From Chloranthus sessilifolius (Eukaryota > Streptophyta > Magnoliopsida > Chloranthales > Chloranthaceae), in NCBI GenBank assembly GCA_021018995.1, contig CM037590.1, positions 86,832,097 to 86,896,096 on the forward strand: a DNA stretch of 64,000 nt, in the 5' to 3' direction. Both the position numbers and the translations under genes were made by a program. Position 1 is the stretch's first letter; each line of letters begins with the position of its first letter. The notes under the pieces are model-generated. The model was not told the DNA's origin and did not search any database. It saw nothing but the letters and a program-made list of their open reading frames with translations. Positions 23,865 through 36,046 of this stretch are shown in pieces.

Positions 23865-23958
23865 CTAGAAAGGAAAATAGAGGAAATGCTAAGTTGATGC
23901 TACTATCAAAAGACCAAAAAAAAAGAGAGACACTATGACATTGATTAACTAAACTCAC

Positions 23959-24675
23959 CTAGAGGAAGGGAAGGAAACCTCCGATCGTCGTGACACCCTG
24001 TCCCTGATGGTAAAGCTACTCATAAAGATGTGCCAATGTAGCTGCACCCCACGCATAGGTGGGGACTCGATCCCAGTCTCTGAGAACTATCAAAAATAAC
24101 CCGGTAACGCATCCCCGATTAGAAGAAGAGGAGTACCGCACCAAAGAAGTGCATCAAGAATGCTCAAAGCACCCTATCTGCAATAAACCTCGGCTCCACC
24201 ACGGGCTCCCGGCCCATCACTATCACACATCGCGCCTCATTAGACGCTTTCACCTTTGAATGGTGCCTCGGGGTGACGAAGCCACTCGTAAACGTATCGA
24301 AAAACTAGGTGACTCGAACTACACATGGCCCCGATCCACTCAATCTATACGGCACACCCAAAATCTCCTCACCTCCAAATAATTTCTTGCCATCTGCCCT
24401 GTGATCGGCTCACCCTCGAAACGAAGGCCGGTGATGCGAACCCACTCCTTTGGAGTCGAAATTATCATACCAACTGAAAAGAGAAGCGCCTGATGCCTCT
24501 CCCTCTACCTCTCCAAGATTGCCTCGATCAGGCTACGATCGACCTAAAAGGGCTCCAGTGCTAGGATCACCCTAAAATTGAAACACACCAGCCACGCCCG
24601 TTGAAACTCTGGCAAGGCATGGTACCAAGTATGAGACTCGATCCATGCCGAGCTGATAGCCAGCTGCGGGGGCTC
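23959..24675 (-). pseudogene. Antisense PMD gene, exon 2 (mobile domain core)
   Basis: The acceptor TTCAATAG opens at 24675; the donor GTGAGTTT closes at 23959. It encodes the first half of the plant mobile domain: SHTWYHALPEFQRAW, VDRSLIEAILERWRERHQ, LRFEGEPITG, VRVT, then after frame changes LRDWDRVPTYAWGAATLAHLYE. These correspond to the family blocks D..LI.ALVERWR.E.H.F, L.GL...G.PITG and L.D...I..YSWGAA.LAHLYR.L. Stops (for example ALEPF-stop-VDRS) sit at Trp/Gln-like places. PMD proteins such as Arabidopsis MAIN and MAIL1 act in silencing and gene control; versions captured by Tat elements have no known role. Confidence 0.8.
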
Positions 24676-24852
24676 CTATTGAATGAAACACAAACAATAA
24701 CAGTAAGACTAACACATACCTATGACGAAAGACAAACGAATTTAGAACTAAAAGCAAGTCAAATATGTCCCAAACACAATAACATTTTACAACAAATACA
24801 CAAAACTTGATAAGGGCAACTAAATAGAACATGACCTATCTCTAGATGTTGT

Positions 24853-26822
24853 TGTTGGGCCATTTACCTTATGCTCAAAAAGGGGTTTAAAATTAAACAA
24901 TTATAGAATCTATGGATTGCACACAGACAGAGGCAAACAGACTCACAGACCTGCAAGTATTCAGGGCTATTGTAGCAAGTTTTAAAAGGGTAAGTAAGGG
25001 TATGTCCACAGGGAAATGTGGTCTAACTTTCTGTAAATCTTCAGATCTAGAGTAGATCTGGCACTCTATTCTAATCTAAGAAAGAGCAGAGGTTTTGGGA
25101 TTTTATCACTTTAACTACAAACTACTGAATTAAGTGCTACTGATCCAGATCTAATTCAACACAGAGATCAGGGGAGATATAGAAGAGATGAAAAATCAAA
25201 GGATGAGAATAGTAGCTAGGGGTATTAGTCTGTCACTGACAATCAAAGGAATCGATGGCAATGCTAAGATCTGATTTGCTACAATCCTCTTTTCTGGCTC
25301 CCAACTTCTCAAGTTACCCTGGCAGAGGTGAGGTATAAGAATTCAATCTCAATCAGAGAATTAAAGCAATCCTAAGGCTATGATCTATCCACTTTAATGG
25401 TCACAGACCATCCCAGATATTGTTCCACTTCAAAGATCTTGATTACAATAGGAAAACCATTAGAGATGCTGTAGATGCCAAGATATGAGACCCTCATGCG
25501 CTAACATCTATAGAAATGTCCAACCTAGGGAAAACTAATACGAAAAAGTGAAATATAGATCAAAATCACCTTTAAAATCTATAATTATATTACAAAATTA
25601 CAACACGATTGTGCTCAGATCTGCAATTTGTGTATCTTATAATTTCATATAATGACTTTGAATCTCTCAATTTATAGCTTAAGATCCCACCCTAGCTACT
25701 AAGAAGAGTTTAGCCACTCATGATTGGCTAAAGAGAGAAGAGAGAAAGGAGGAAGAAGAAGGGAGAATTTTGGAAAAATAGATCTCGCCCTAAGCTCTGG
25801 TTTTCTCAATTTCTGGCTCATTTTTTTTGCATTTTCTCCAAGCTTTTATACTCTCCTCCTCTGTCCTCAAATCCGTTTCAGCCAATCAGAATGCAAGGGA
25901 ATAATTCTATTATGCTGATATGGCCGATTTCTCTTCTAGAAGCTCTTCTCCTATTGGCTCTCATCTGACAAGTACATGTGATACCGTTAGGATTTCCGCA
26001 CATGACCCATTGTGTACCAAAAATACCCCCAGTGGTCGCTGACGTGCTTTGGAACATGTGCACAGGCTTCTGGCGTGGACAACTACTGAAGAAAGAATTA
26101 AGAAGTTCTCCAAATTGAGTGTTGAGAGGTTCTGGGATCTTCTTGATAGGTTTTGCCTTACTTTGCATGCATGTCGACAGGTTTGTAGACCTATCGAGAG
26201 GATTGCCAGCGCTTGTCAATAGGATTGATAATTATTTCATTCATCCCCTTGACAGGTTATAGTCAACTCGTCGATTGGTTATAGCAGGTCCTGTCGACAG
26301 CTTCCTTTCATCCTCTCGAGGACTACACGTAGCAGGTATCGATAGGATTGAGTGTACTGCACGACGGGTTCAGTTGAACCTCTCGACATGTGAATTGATC
26401 CTCTCAATATCTTCTCATTTAGGCACCAGATCCTCTCGGCGGCTTAAGAGAACCCCTCGACAGCTTGATTTCTATTCTTTCTTGACTGGCACGCACTTCT
26501 AATGTGTTGTCTTTCATCTGTCTCGCCCTCAGTCACCTCTAGGTGGATTCAATCTTCATCCCTTGGCATTGTACTTGGTCTCATGTGCACCCAATTGGAT
26601 TCATGGCCTTCAATGAGTTTCTAAGGCTTTGTGGATTGTTGGAGTTTGAGCACAGGTTGAGGCTGCAGATTGCTTATTTGGCCCATTTTGTTGGCTATTT
26701 GTGCTAAGGCTGCAATTTATTGCTTATCTACAAAACATACTTAAAACACATTATTAAACACCTCAAGGGCCTTCTAAAGGTTGGGTTAGGAGGTGAAAAA
26801 TAGTATTTTTCACTGCTTAACA
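24853..26822 (-). repeat. Athila-1 3' LTR
   Basis: On the minus strand it starts TGTTAAGCAGTG and ends GGCCCAACA. It pairs base for base with 36715-38683 except for scattered, mostly C/T and G/A, differences. A TATAAAAG box lies near 25844-25851. The short CTRTCGA motif array is at 26170-26470, and a copy of the conserved R-U5 hairpin at about 25378-25415. Confidence 0.92.
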
Positions 26823-26832
26823 TACCCCCAAA
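26823..26832 (-). other. Polypurine tract of Athila-1
   Basis: On the minus strand tttgggggta directly precedes the 3' LTR start TGTTAAG. Confidence 0.8.
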
Positions 26833-26836
26833 CCTA

Positions 26837-28280
26837 AGCTTTGCTAGTCCCTGAGCAAAGGAGAAAGTGAAAATAATTATTGAAAATAAAAAATGCCACT
26901 TTTGTAGGGAACACAGATGCATTTAGCATATGCATCAAGCCTTTTAAACCCCCAGGTGATCCCTACTGGAGGAGTGAAGTCTCCTGAGGGTTTATAGTTA
27001 AGTTACCCACAAACTTCTCCAATAAGGTCAGTTAATATTAGTGCAGAATATTGAAGCAAGCAGCAAGCAATCATAAAGTTCAATCCACACCTTTGTCCAA
27101 CCAGTTTTTAGAGGATTCTCAGTAAAAATATGGCAATTTAAACCAAAGTACTGCTGTGGCTCCTTCATAGTCACTCAGCTCATGTCCAGGTAATTTGTGT
27201 GAAAAATAGTACAAAGTTTACCATTAAATTGAGAATCATGTGCTAATTATGCCCCCAACAAACCTGACTTCAAATCTAAATCTCACTGGGTAGGCACTCT
27301 TAATCAAAAATAGAAGGGTGTACCAATTCACACAGCCCAAGAACAATTACAACCCTCAAATAGGACTGCAAGCATGAGCATAGGCATTGCTCTAATTTCT
27401 GAAATTCCCTAACTCTTTTTACCATAGATTAAAGAATTCCTCATCTCCATATGACAGCTTAATTAATTTCATATCAGTAAGGTCTTTTTATTAGGTTGTA
27501 ATGTGGCTTATGGGTGAAGTTTGTAAAAGAATAAAGGGGTAAAAAGGATTCAAATTGAGAAATTAGTAAAGGTAAGGAGGTGGTTCATGACTTCACCTTC
27601 TTCATTTCAACATATCTTCATTTTATTTTATTTTCAAACTTGAAGTGATCAGCTACATCAGCTTCTTATCTTCTTGTAGCTTTTCAAATGAAGTGACTTC
27701 TCCTTTCTTTTTATTATTATTTTTTTTTTATGGGTTGGAATGCCACAACTATACATCACACTAGCCTTCAAATGTACTTTCTTCTTCATTTAACCAAACA
27801 TCGAACCTTGCACCTCTTACCTCACTTCTCCTTCTATTTCCTGACTTCTCAGATTGAGGGTGAACTGAAACAGGTCGAGAGGTTTTTAGATTCAAATTTT
27901 CTCATTTTTTAGCAAAGAAAAATTGGGAATTTTAAGGCTCAAAAGGTGTGTGTCAAGGGCAGTTCAAAGGTGGGGCATTTTAAGCTCAAACTGTCCAAGG
28001 GATTGTCTTACTTCATGTCCTCAATGTCATGAGTGCTGTCAAGCTATTTCAACTTGGAATTGCCTAAGTTGTAATGATCAGAGTCAGGTCTAATCAGTCT
28101 TTGGAGCAAAAAGAAATGTTGTCAAGACACTCTTCAAAGAAAAAAATTTCAGGCCCAAACCTCACTGGATGTCGTTTCCATCAAATTTCTGGAGTATAAC
28201 CTCACAATTTTCTCTCTTTTTCAAGTTCACAAAGCACTAATTTTTAAAAATTTCTTGACATTTACTTCCTGCACATGTTG
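26837..28280 (-). other. Athila-1 conserved 3' noncoding region
   Basis: The reverse complement matches LARD-A 2150-3550 and LARD-B 50700-51560 over most of its length. It is noncoding on both strands. It is cut at 28285 by the solo LTR insertion and resumes at 30404. Confidence 0.8.
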
Positions 28281-28285
28281 GAACT

Positions 28286-30403
28286 TGTTAAGTGGTGAAA
28301 AATGCCACTTTTCACCCTTTAACCTGACCATTGACAGACCTGTGGGCACACTAATAAGTCTCTGTTGAGTGCCTTTTGTAGATAGCAGTGAAAGCTGGTA
28401 ATAATGCAGAAACAACTTAAGAATGCCCACAAAGAAGCCATCTCTCAGCACTATGCAGACCCAACAACAGCACACCAGAGGGCAGCACATCACTGAGCCC
28501 TTGGAATGCGTGGCTGCAGCAGAACAAAGGAAAGGAGGTGAAGATAGGTCTTAAAACAACCTATCGAAAGGACATCTGAAAGACTTCGATAGGAGCTGAA
28601 GGATAAAAGAGAAGAATTTGTGCAGTTGGAGAAGAGCTCGATAGGATCTGAAGGCAGAAAGAGGAAGACATGTGGTGAAGTGAGGGATTCGATAGGGTCC
28701 CTGAACCTATCGAGCAGATGAATGAAAGAGAAAGCTCATCCTATCGAAAGCTTGCCTGAGGAGAAAAAAAGAACCTGTCGAAGGCTTCCTGAACCTATCG
28801 AAGAATGCTTAAGCCTTTCGATAGGAATGAGAGCCAACCTATCGGGATGACGGCATGCAGAGCTGAACCTGTCGAAAAGGACCTCTGGACCTATCGAACT
28901 ACTCAGCCAACCTATCGAATACTCCAGATAATGGGCTGAGGACCCTGAAGCTTCAAAGAGAAAACCCATCCTATCGGTACCTATCGAAGAGACCAGGGAA
29001 CCTATCGAAAGGGACTACAAGCTTACTTTTAACCTGTCGAAAGCTTCTCCAAACTGTCGAAATCGTGTGCTGAACTTCTCAAAAACTATGCTATGCACAC
29101 GCTGAGACTTGGGAACTTGCTGCATGCAATCCGAGACACTTGATAACCGACACGATGGTTTCAGAAGATGCCCTAGAAAGCCCTAACCGACCCACGTGCT
29201 TTAACAGAACTCTAGCAAACTCTGACGACCTTCTAGAAGGGATTTTTGGCAGAAAAAATAGAGGAGAAAGCTATATATAGAGATCCCCAATTGCCATTGG
29301 GGGAGAGGGAGATCTAAGCCAAAATTCTGGAGATTAGCGCCTACAGAGCAATTCCATTTCCCTCCTTTAGCCCAACCATGGTTGGCTAAATCCCTTAGAG
29401 TAGCGAGGAGCAAAGTTAGATCTGTAATTGGGTGAGGTTATGAGTGCTATTGTAGGTTCCTAGCTGCACAGACTACAGATCTGAGAGTATTTCCATTGTA
29501 AAGTGACCTTGTTTGCAATGATAATGCTATTTTTACTGCTTTAATTAGATTTAAACTTCCTTTGGTTCCATTTGGTGATCGATCAAATTTGTGTAGAGGA
29601 GTTGTAGATCAGCTCACTCACTTAACTGGTAGACCTCTTGGATACCATCTCATCTCCCTGGATATGATACTCCTGTGATTCCTTGAGTCTGTGACCTGGG
29701 AATTGCAGCATCTGTAGTGGTTTTAATTATTCTAATTGAGGCTCTAGCTTTGTAGGAGATCTCTAGGATGGTCTGTGACCATTAAAGTGGACATATCATA
29801 ACCTTAAGATAAATCTAAGCTCAGGCCTCAATTGGATTCATTTGTTGTAATCCATGGATTCGATAAAGTCTATAGGATGGCTGTGACCATTAAAGTGGAC
29901 AGATCATAGCCTTAAGACCAGGTGGTTCCTGTGATTTGGAGTGGAAGTTATACCCTGCAGCTGTGATTATAGCTAGCGAGAGAATTGTGTGCTCTGAACC
30001 TCTGTAGCATGATTAATTGAATCTGATTTTAGTGAAAACCAACCTCCAAGCTACTCTTCTCCATTTTTTGCATTTTTCACTCTCTTCCCTTGCAAGATCT
30101 AAGCTCCTAAACTCGATCCAAGATAGCTTATATTTAAATTGTAGCTTAGTTTAAGTGACAACTCATTCCAAACCTCTTCCCTGTCTTTTAACTAAATTAG
30201 TAATAGCTAGGGTGCCAGATCTGACACAAATCTGGAGATTTGTCGTATTTCTAAACAACCTCTCTGTGGACATTCCCCTACTTACCATTCTTTTAAAGCT
30301 TGCTACAACAGATCCTGAATACTTGCAAGTCTGTATGAGTGTGTCTGCCTAGTTTTATTTTTGATTTTAGACCCTCATTTTAGGTAAGGCAACACAAACA
30401 ACA
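28286..30403 (+). mobile_element. Athila-type solo LTR with perfect target duplication
   Basis: Begins TGTTAAGTGGTG and ends CAAACAACA. GAACT lies directly before (28281-28285) and directly after (30404-30408). The uninterrupted relatives (LARD-A near 2060-2140 on the opposite strand) run across this point without a gap, so both ends are well placed. U3 carries cctatcgaa motifs (28557-29060), and TATATATAG lies near 29270. Two copies of the R-U5 hairpin (ggatggtctgtgaccatt...) are at about 29771 and 29876. Confidence 0.95.
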
Positions 30404-30917
30404 GAACTCCAATACTTTTAGTTTAAAAACTTTTCCATTTCCTCTTATAAAAAAAATTAGGTGGGGATTTTCCTTTCATTTTTCACAGATGTTTGTTCAA
30501 TTATGGCTGCACTAACATTAACTATCGTATTAGCAAGGCGTACTTTGCCACACCCCCAAACCTATGAGGAATAGTGTCCTCACTATTCAAAGAGAAGGGT
30601 GTAGTGCAACCTGATAACAACAGAAGGAAAATCGAGAAAAGGAAACATTAGCCAAGCAATCAAATAAATGCAGTACATCAATCGAGAATTACGCAAGTAA
30701 AGGAAAATAGACAATCTATTATATAAAGTAGTACATATATGCCGAAAAATTTAAAATGTGTACAATGACATAATGACAAAAAAAGCGGTAAAAACCTAAA
30801 AAAAAAAAAAAAAATCTAGACACAAGGTATCAAAATGACCCGTAGCCTGCTCCAGGATATCCTCAACTTGTTGCTCCTGGAAGAGGAACTGCAAGCCAAA
30901 GGGGGGGGGGGATGGTT
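30404..30917 (-). promoter_or_regulatory. Athila-1 hairpin plus internal G-run and flanks
   Basis: On the minus strand AATAGTG and CACTATT pair around AGGA (30570-30587), followed by ctcataggtttgggggtgtgg (to about 30549). This is the same layout as at 1931, with a different but still complementary stem. The rest of the stretch is AT-rich and noncoding, with a G12 run at 30901-30912. Confidence 0.7.
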
Positions 30918-31295
30918 TTAAGGGGGAGGAGGCAGGGTAGGGGGTGGAGAGAGTGAGGAGGAAGGGGGAGAGGATGCCGGTGGTTCTAGCTTTTGTTTTT
31001 TCTTCTTTCTCTTATTCTTTTTCTTCTCCTCCTTTGCCAAAATCCATTGCACTTCGTCATAATTGTCCCATAAAAATTGTAATGGATCAGGCTCGACTGG
31101 TGGTGGCGGTGGCGGCCAGACGGGGTAGAATTTGGTTGGCAGATCTTTGGTTTTGTCATCTGCCATGATTGGGGTTATGGAAGGACTGAAGAGGTCAGGA
31201 GGGAATGGATGTGAAAGAGGTGGACGAGTCTGATATTTAAAATGCATGAGCGGTAGAATATGAATCGATATAATAAATCGTTCGCATTCTTCCAA
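30918..31295 (-). pseudogene. Proline/lysine-rich ORF fragment of Athila-1
   Basis: A 125-residue open frame with FLWDNYDEVQWILAKEE, then a lysine-rich run, then Pro/Ser repeats. I do not recognise a domain. It lies between the lost pol and the 3' noncoding region, where Athila elements carry an extra (env-like position) ORF. Athila-2 has a longer ORF at the matching place (44335-46313). No transmembrane segment is evident. It may be the remnant of that gene or chance coding in low-complexity DNA. Confidence 0.35.
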
Positions 31296-31479
31296 GCTTA
31301 ATTGCTGAAAAAGAAGGTGGGAATAAATGGTAAGGCGGTTGCTGTATGGGGTGTTGTGCGAATTAACAGGGGGAATGGAAACGTGGACTGCATGTTGGGC
31401 TATTTTTAGCGATGGTGGTTAAGTCAAGGAAGTATGCGCAATTAATGCTTAGACACTGGCTTGTGAACAAGGATTAAAA

Positions 31480-31850
31480 CGAGCTCCGACAGGATTGGTG
31501 ATGCGGTTTTGACAGGTTGGTGCAACCTGTCGAGGAATTAAAAACTATTAAACCCGTTGAGAGGTTCACTCCATCCTGTCGATGGAGTTTGGCTTTAGAC
31601 AAAATCATGTCGAGAGGTTCTTAGAATTCAGGTACGTTCACGACCTCTCGACAGGTTCTCTTTTCAACAGACATCATCTTGAGAGATTCGTAAAACCACT
31701 CGACCAGTACTCTGAACCTGTCGAACGTACCACTAATTATTAGAACTTATCGACAATCTTTTTTTTTTTCTGTTTTTTTTAATCCTGTCGACAATTGCTT
31801 CATACCTCTTGACAAGTTAAAATGCAATTCAACTCGATTTAAATTATTCC
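31480..31850. repeat. CTRTCGA motif cluster inside Athila-1
   Basis: Many copies of acctgtcgag/cctctcgac-type motifs, spaced 20-40 bases apart, in both orientations. Such clusters otherwise lie in Athila LTR U3 regions. Here no LTR ends are visible, so it may be an LTR remnant or part of the noncoding interior. Confidence 0.65.
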
Positions 31851-31959
31851 TCAGCACCCCTCTTCACATCATTTTGTCGACTCCCAAGTCAACCCACACA
31901 GTTGCTGCTTAAAGTTAGCCAATGAATGACTCCGAAAGAGTGCTTGCATATATTACTCC

Positions 31960-33556
31960 TGTGCGACCGTGGATCCTCTCGAACCCGTCGCGGCGATGCG
32001 CTCACCTTTTAATGAAAATGTAGAGTCGCCACCCGAAGCTTTTGGTGACCCGGGAAACCTTCAAATCGATATTTTGAGCACCGAAGTGCTAAATATGACT
32101 CTGATTTACCGGTCTTTGCCAAAGGCTCTAGGGTAGGGGCTTCGGTTATCGATTGGGAAGGGTTTAGGCACCCGATCAACCCGCACGTAGCGGTCTCTAT
32201 CTATGGCCAAAAATAAAAATAAAAAGGGCGGAGTTTCCCCTTGCCCGAAGGCAATACGGTCCTATCAAGCTTTGAGCCAAACCGAAATTTAGGCGGCGTA
32301 ACGGCTTGAATCCTTGGACGGAGGAGTCACCAAGAAGGTAGAGGAAGAGAGGGGTGAGCCGGAGCTCATGGGCCCTTGTTGCACTGTGGAAGATCTTCGC
32401 TTTGGCGTGCTTCCGATGGCTTAAATGGTGTGAAAATGGGTTCTAATGCTAGGATTCAATAAAGTAGGGGTGTAGAGTGAAGCTAGAGGCTAGGTTTTAG
32501 CTAAAAGGAGTGATCTAATGATGGAAATGGACTGAAATAGGTGAGGTATGCATGCTGGAATTCTAAGAAAATATTGGCATTTTCTCTCACTAGGGTTCTC
32601 TCTTAAGCACTCTCTAATCCTTCAACAAAACTTCAACCTTTTGGGAAGAGGGGGGCCTCTCTATTTATAGAGAAGGGATGGGTTAGGGGCTTACTTAAGA
32701 GCTAATTGATTTAGCAATTAGGTAATCCCCCATCTAAGGTTTTTTGGATTTTCAAGGTCCTAGGGTTTTGGAAAACTGGTTTCAATGGCGGATGATGGGG
32801 TGAGACCATGGGTGACTTAAGGGTTGCCAATAAGCTCAAAGGGGGTGCAACCAATCTCAAGACACCCACCTCAGCCAAGGGGATGGTCAAAAGGTCAAAC
32901 TAGATGGAGGAAATTTGAGCTACTGATGACAGTTACTGTAGCTAAGCTGGGCATATATATTATATATGCCCAGTTTAGGAACAGTAATTTTCACCAAAAT
33001 CAGGGGAGTTTTGAGAAGATGAAGCCCGTGGTGGGTCCCACCTATACTGGGTGTATTTATTATATACGCCTGGCCAAATTTCTCTCAAAATAGGCAGGCG
33101 TATATAATATATACGCCTGACTAATCTGGGGCTAAATTGGCTGGGCGTATGTAATATCCACGCCTGAGTAAAATTTTTATGATTTTATGTGAAACTTCAA
33201 TCGGCCATAACTTTTAAACCGTAGCTCCAAATTGGGTGATCTTTGGCTCGTTGGAAAGCTGAAGAAGTCCTCTTTCCAATAGTATATGGTGCATATATGG
33301 TACTAATCTGCGTGAAATTCTGTAGCTCTCCTCCCATCAACCGCCAGAAGGGTTTAAGTTAGGTCGAGGAAGGGATTCTAGGGTGCAGGGGTGACTTCTA
33401 AGGATTTGGGGAATGGCTCTAAAGGTCTTAAGGTGATTCCTACTAGTCTACGTAGGTTCCTAAGGGTTCAGGGGGGTGCCATCGGAAGCACAGGGGTACA
33501 TCTCTCCCGCAGTACAGATTGATCAGGCCTTGGGCCGAATTTGGGTGTCTTCAACA
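31960..33556 (-). mobile_element. Tat-2-type solo LTR inside Athila-1
   Basis: On the minus strand it runs from TGTTGAAGACACCC (33556) to GGTCGCACA (31960). Its 3' half matches 58260-59236, the Tat-2 LTR, with shared landmarks: ctataaatagagagg, 'ggggcttcggttatcgattg' and the Ser/Arg-like 'gggtttaggcacccgatcaa' block in the + orientation. It carries four AT-rich palindromes. The flanking five bases (actcc, cctta) do not match, so no target duplication is seen. It is the uninterrupted reference that proves the insertion site in Tat-2. Confidence 0.85.
32947..33176. repeat. Four AT-centred palindromes in Tat-2-type LTR
   Basis: Copies lie at 32947-32973 (13-nt perfect arms around one T), about 33050-33074 (imperfect), 33095-33119 (12-nt perfect arms around one A: caggcgtatata/tatatacgcctg) and about 33152-33176 (imperfect). 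Degenerate versions lie at 6848-6870 and in the Tat-2 leader (59985-60110). The arms vary (TGGGCA or CAGGCG) but stay mutually complementary. Confidence 0.85.
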
Positions 33557-33661
33557 CCTTATTTAAAATGCTAAACAGTATTGAACAAAAAGTGAAAACA
33601 GCAACAAAATCAAAACAAAACAACTAGTATACCTAGTGCACATCGTTGAAATTCAGACCTG

Positions 33662-34242
33662 CTATGGGGGTTCATGGAAATGGGTGATCTTCTCAGGTAT
33701 CACTGCATTTTCAAACATATCATCACCATCATTAAGCAGATTATCGTAAGGCAGCAACTTGGGCAAATTATCAGCTACAACCTCACCTAATGCATTAATG
33801 AAAAAGTTACTTCCATGTCCCCTGATCTGCATTGTATGCATGCATTTGCAGTGGCCAAAAATGACATGCCCAGGATCACAGGGATAAAAGTAGCACATTT
33901 GCTCGGCTCCATATCAAGCACCAGAAAATCAGCAGGATAAAAAAATTTGTCAACCCCAACCAAGATATCTTCTATGATCCTCACAGGTTTCCTCTCAGAT
34001 CTGTCAGCTAGTTGTAAGACCACATGTGTGGGCTTCAATTTTCTTAAGCCCAGCTTCTCATATACTGAATATGGAAGAAAATTTATACTATGTCCCAGAT
34101 CTAATAAGACTTTTTCAATGGTATGATCCCCAATGATGCAGGGGATAGTGGAGACTCCAAGGTCTTGGAGCTTTGTTGGGGTTACAATATTCAGTATCTG
34201 CTTCACTTTATCTGCTGAAAAGGGTTTCTTGGAAAGATGCAT
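33662..34242 (-). pseudogene. Athila-1 protease (broken)
   Basis: Aspartic protease domain with the Athila-style active site DLG: KVLLDLGHSINFLPYSVYEKLGL, then THVVLQLADRS, then a hydrophobic strand ending FIPVILGMSFLATANA. In Athila the residue after DLG is usually A; here it is H. Frame changes at about 33890 into a second open piece to 33662 (DLPKLLPYDNLL-like tail, ending in a stop). Beyond it the minus strand becomes T-rich and noncoding, then meets the solo LTR at 33556. Pol is missing. Confidence 0.85.
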
Positions 34243-34601
34243 CCTCGATTGTCTTTTGTGGGTGGAAAGGTCTTTTAAAAACTTGGCATAGGCTAGAACT
34301 TACTTGATTACATCAAGTAAAGGAAAATTGATCTTACTTGTTTAAAGGTTTTCATCATTTCCTCTACTTTGGCATGCCCTTTATCAAAGGGGGAAGGTAC
34401 TTACATTGCCCTAGGAAATGGAAAATGTGGGATTGCTCCCCCATTTGCAGCCTTAACCAACTCATCATCTTTCTTTTTGTTTTTATGTTTTTGTTGAGGA
34501 TCATCATCTTCCTCTTTATTCAACATGAGTTGCTCTTGCTGTACATTCTCTGTAGTTACTTCTTTTTCTTTTTCTGAATTTTTCACAGGCCCACAGCTTA
34601 C

Positions 34602-36046
34602 TTAATTGTCCACCAGCCTTCCACTTCTCAATGTAGTAATAGATTTAGCTTCCTCATGAGAAGAGGAGACCTCATCGACTACATATTGTCTCCTTGGGTT
34701 GTCCATGGGTTGGCTAGATACCCTCCCTTTCTCTCTCTTGGTCAAAGCATTAGACAGCTGGCCAAGATGGTCTTCTATCTTTTTAATGCTTTGGCTATGA
34801 GAGTGTACAGTTTGAGACAAGGGCCCTAAATTCTTTAATGAGGCTAAAACTTGTTCCTCAAAAGAAAGTGATCTAGCAGTTGGAGGGGGTGCAGTTTGTT
34901 GTACAAGCTGAGCCATGGCCTGTTGGTAATGGGGCCTTGGAAAGTAATTTTGTTGGTAGGGCTGAGCATTTTTATAAGGCATGCACTGTTGTGGCTGCTG
35001 TTGAGTAGCAGCCACATGTTCCATCACAAGATCTGGAAATTGGATAGATGAAGGGCATTCGTCAAGGGAGTTAGTGGGGGACTGGCATATAACACATGCC
35101 TCCTCTACTTTAGCCGCCATGGGTGACCGCATTGCTCCCATGAGCTTATCAAATTTTTGGGTTAAGCTGTCCACTTTCCTCTCTAAATCATTGTGTCCAC
35201 TCACCTCATACATTTTTCCTCTTGTGGTATTATCTCTCACCATTCTAGGAGTTTCACAATCCCTGACCAATGTCTCTCTTTGCATAGAGTTCTCACTGAT
35301 GATATCAAATAGTTCCCAAGCCTCCTCAGTAGTTTTGTGGAGGTAGGTACCACCACAAAAGGCATCTACCATATCTCTGCTTTTAGAGTCAATTCCCTGA
35401 TAGAAACTTTGATCAAGTTGCCATTTAGGGATTTGATGATGAGGACATTGTTTCAGGAGCTCCTTGAATCTCTCCCATGCTTGGTGAAAGTCCTTAGTTG
35501 GGGCTTGAGCAAATGAAATAATGTCCTTCCCCAACTGACTTGTCTTGGACATGGGAAAAACTTAGCCAAAAACTGACATTGAAGGTCACTCCAGGACTGA
35601 ATACTGTTGGTTGGGAGCATTGACAACAATGTTCTGGCTCTATCCTTTAGTGAAAAAGGAAAGAGTCTCATCCTAGTTGCTTCCTCCCCCAAACCTGCAA
35701 TATTGAATGTGGTACACAGTCCTAGAAATTCATCAATATGCTTATATGGGTCTTCTTTGCTCAAGCTATGGAATGAGGGTAGCATTTGGATAATGGATGA
35801 CTTGATCTCATAGTTCCCTTGAACAACAGGGAATTGAATGCAGAAGGGAGAAATGTAAACCCCTGGTCCATAGAATTCCTTCAAGGTCCTAGGTTGCTCA
35901 CCCATTGCAGAATTATCAAAATCAAGAACAGAAGTGTGTAAGGGGTGCTTAGGTCTGAGAAGTCTTTCAACCTCAGGATCCAAAGGAGCAATCTCAGGAT
36001 TAAGAGATCTCCCAAGTATACACACGTCAAGGATCAAGAACAACAC
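34602..36046 (-). pseudogene. Athila-1 gag (single frameshift)
   Basis: Capsid-type protein. N part: EIAPLDPEVERLL, FYGPGVYISPFCIQFP, HIDEFLGLCTTFNIAG, LFPFSLKDRARTLLSMLP and LQCQFLAKFFP. The frame then changes near 35556, inside a T5 run, into SQLGKDIISFAQAPTKDFHQ, WERFKELLKQCPHHQIP, FYQGID and VDAFCGGTYLHKTTEEAWEL. A cysteine knuckle CVICQSPTNSLDEC and a Gln/Pro-rich linker follow, then LEEQVLASLKNLG-like helices to the stop at 34602. This is close to a full-length Athila Gag. One extra or missing T is enough to split it. Confidence 0.9.

Noticed and set aside
25724-25918. Open frame in the Athila-1 3' LTR, repeated at 37584-37778
   Set aside because: The two are the two LTR copies of one noncoding stretch, antisense to the element; no motif.
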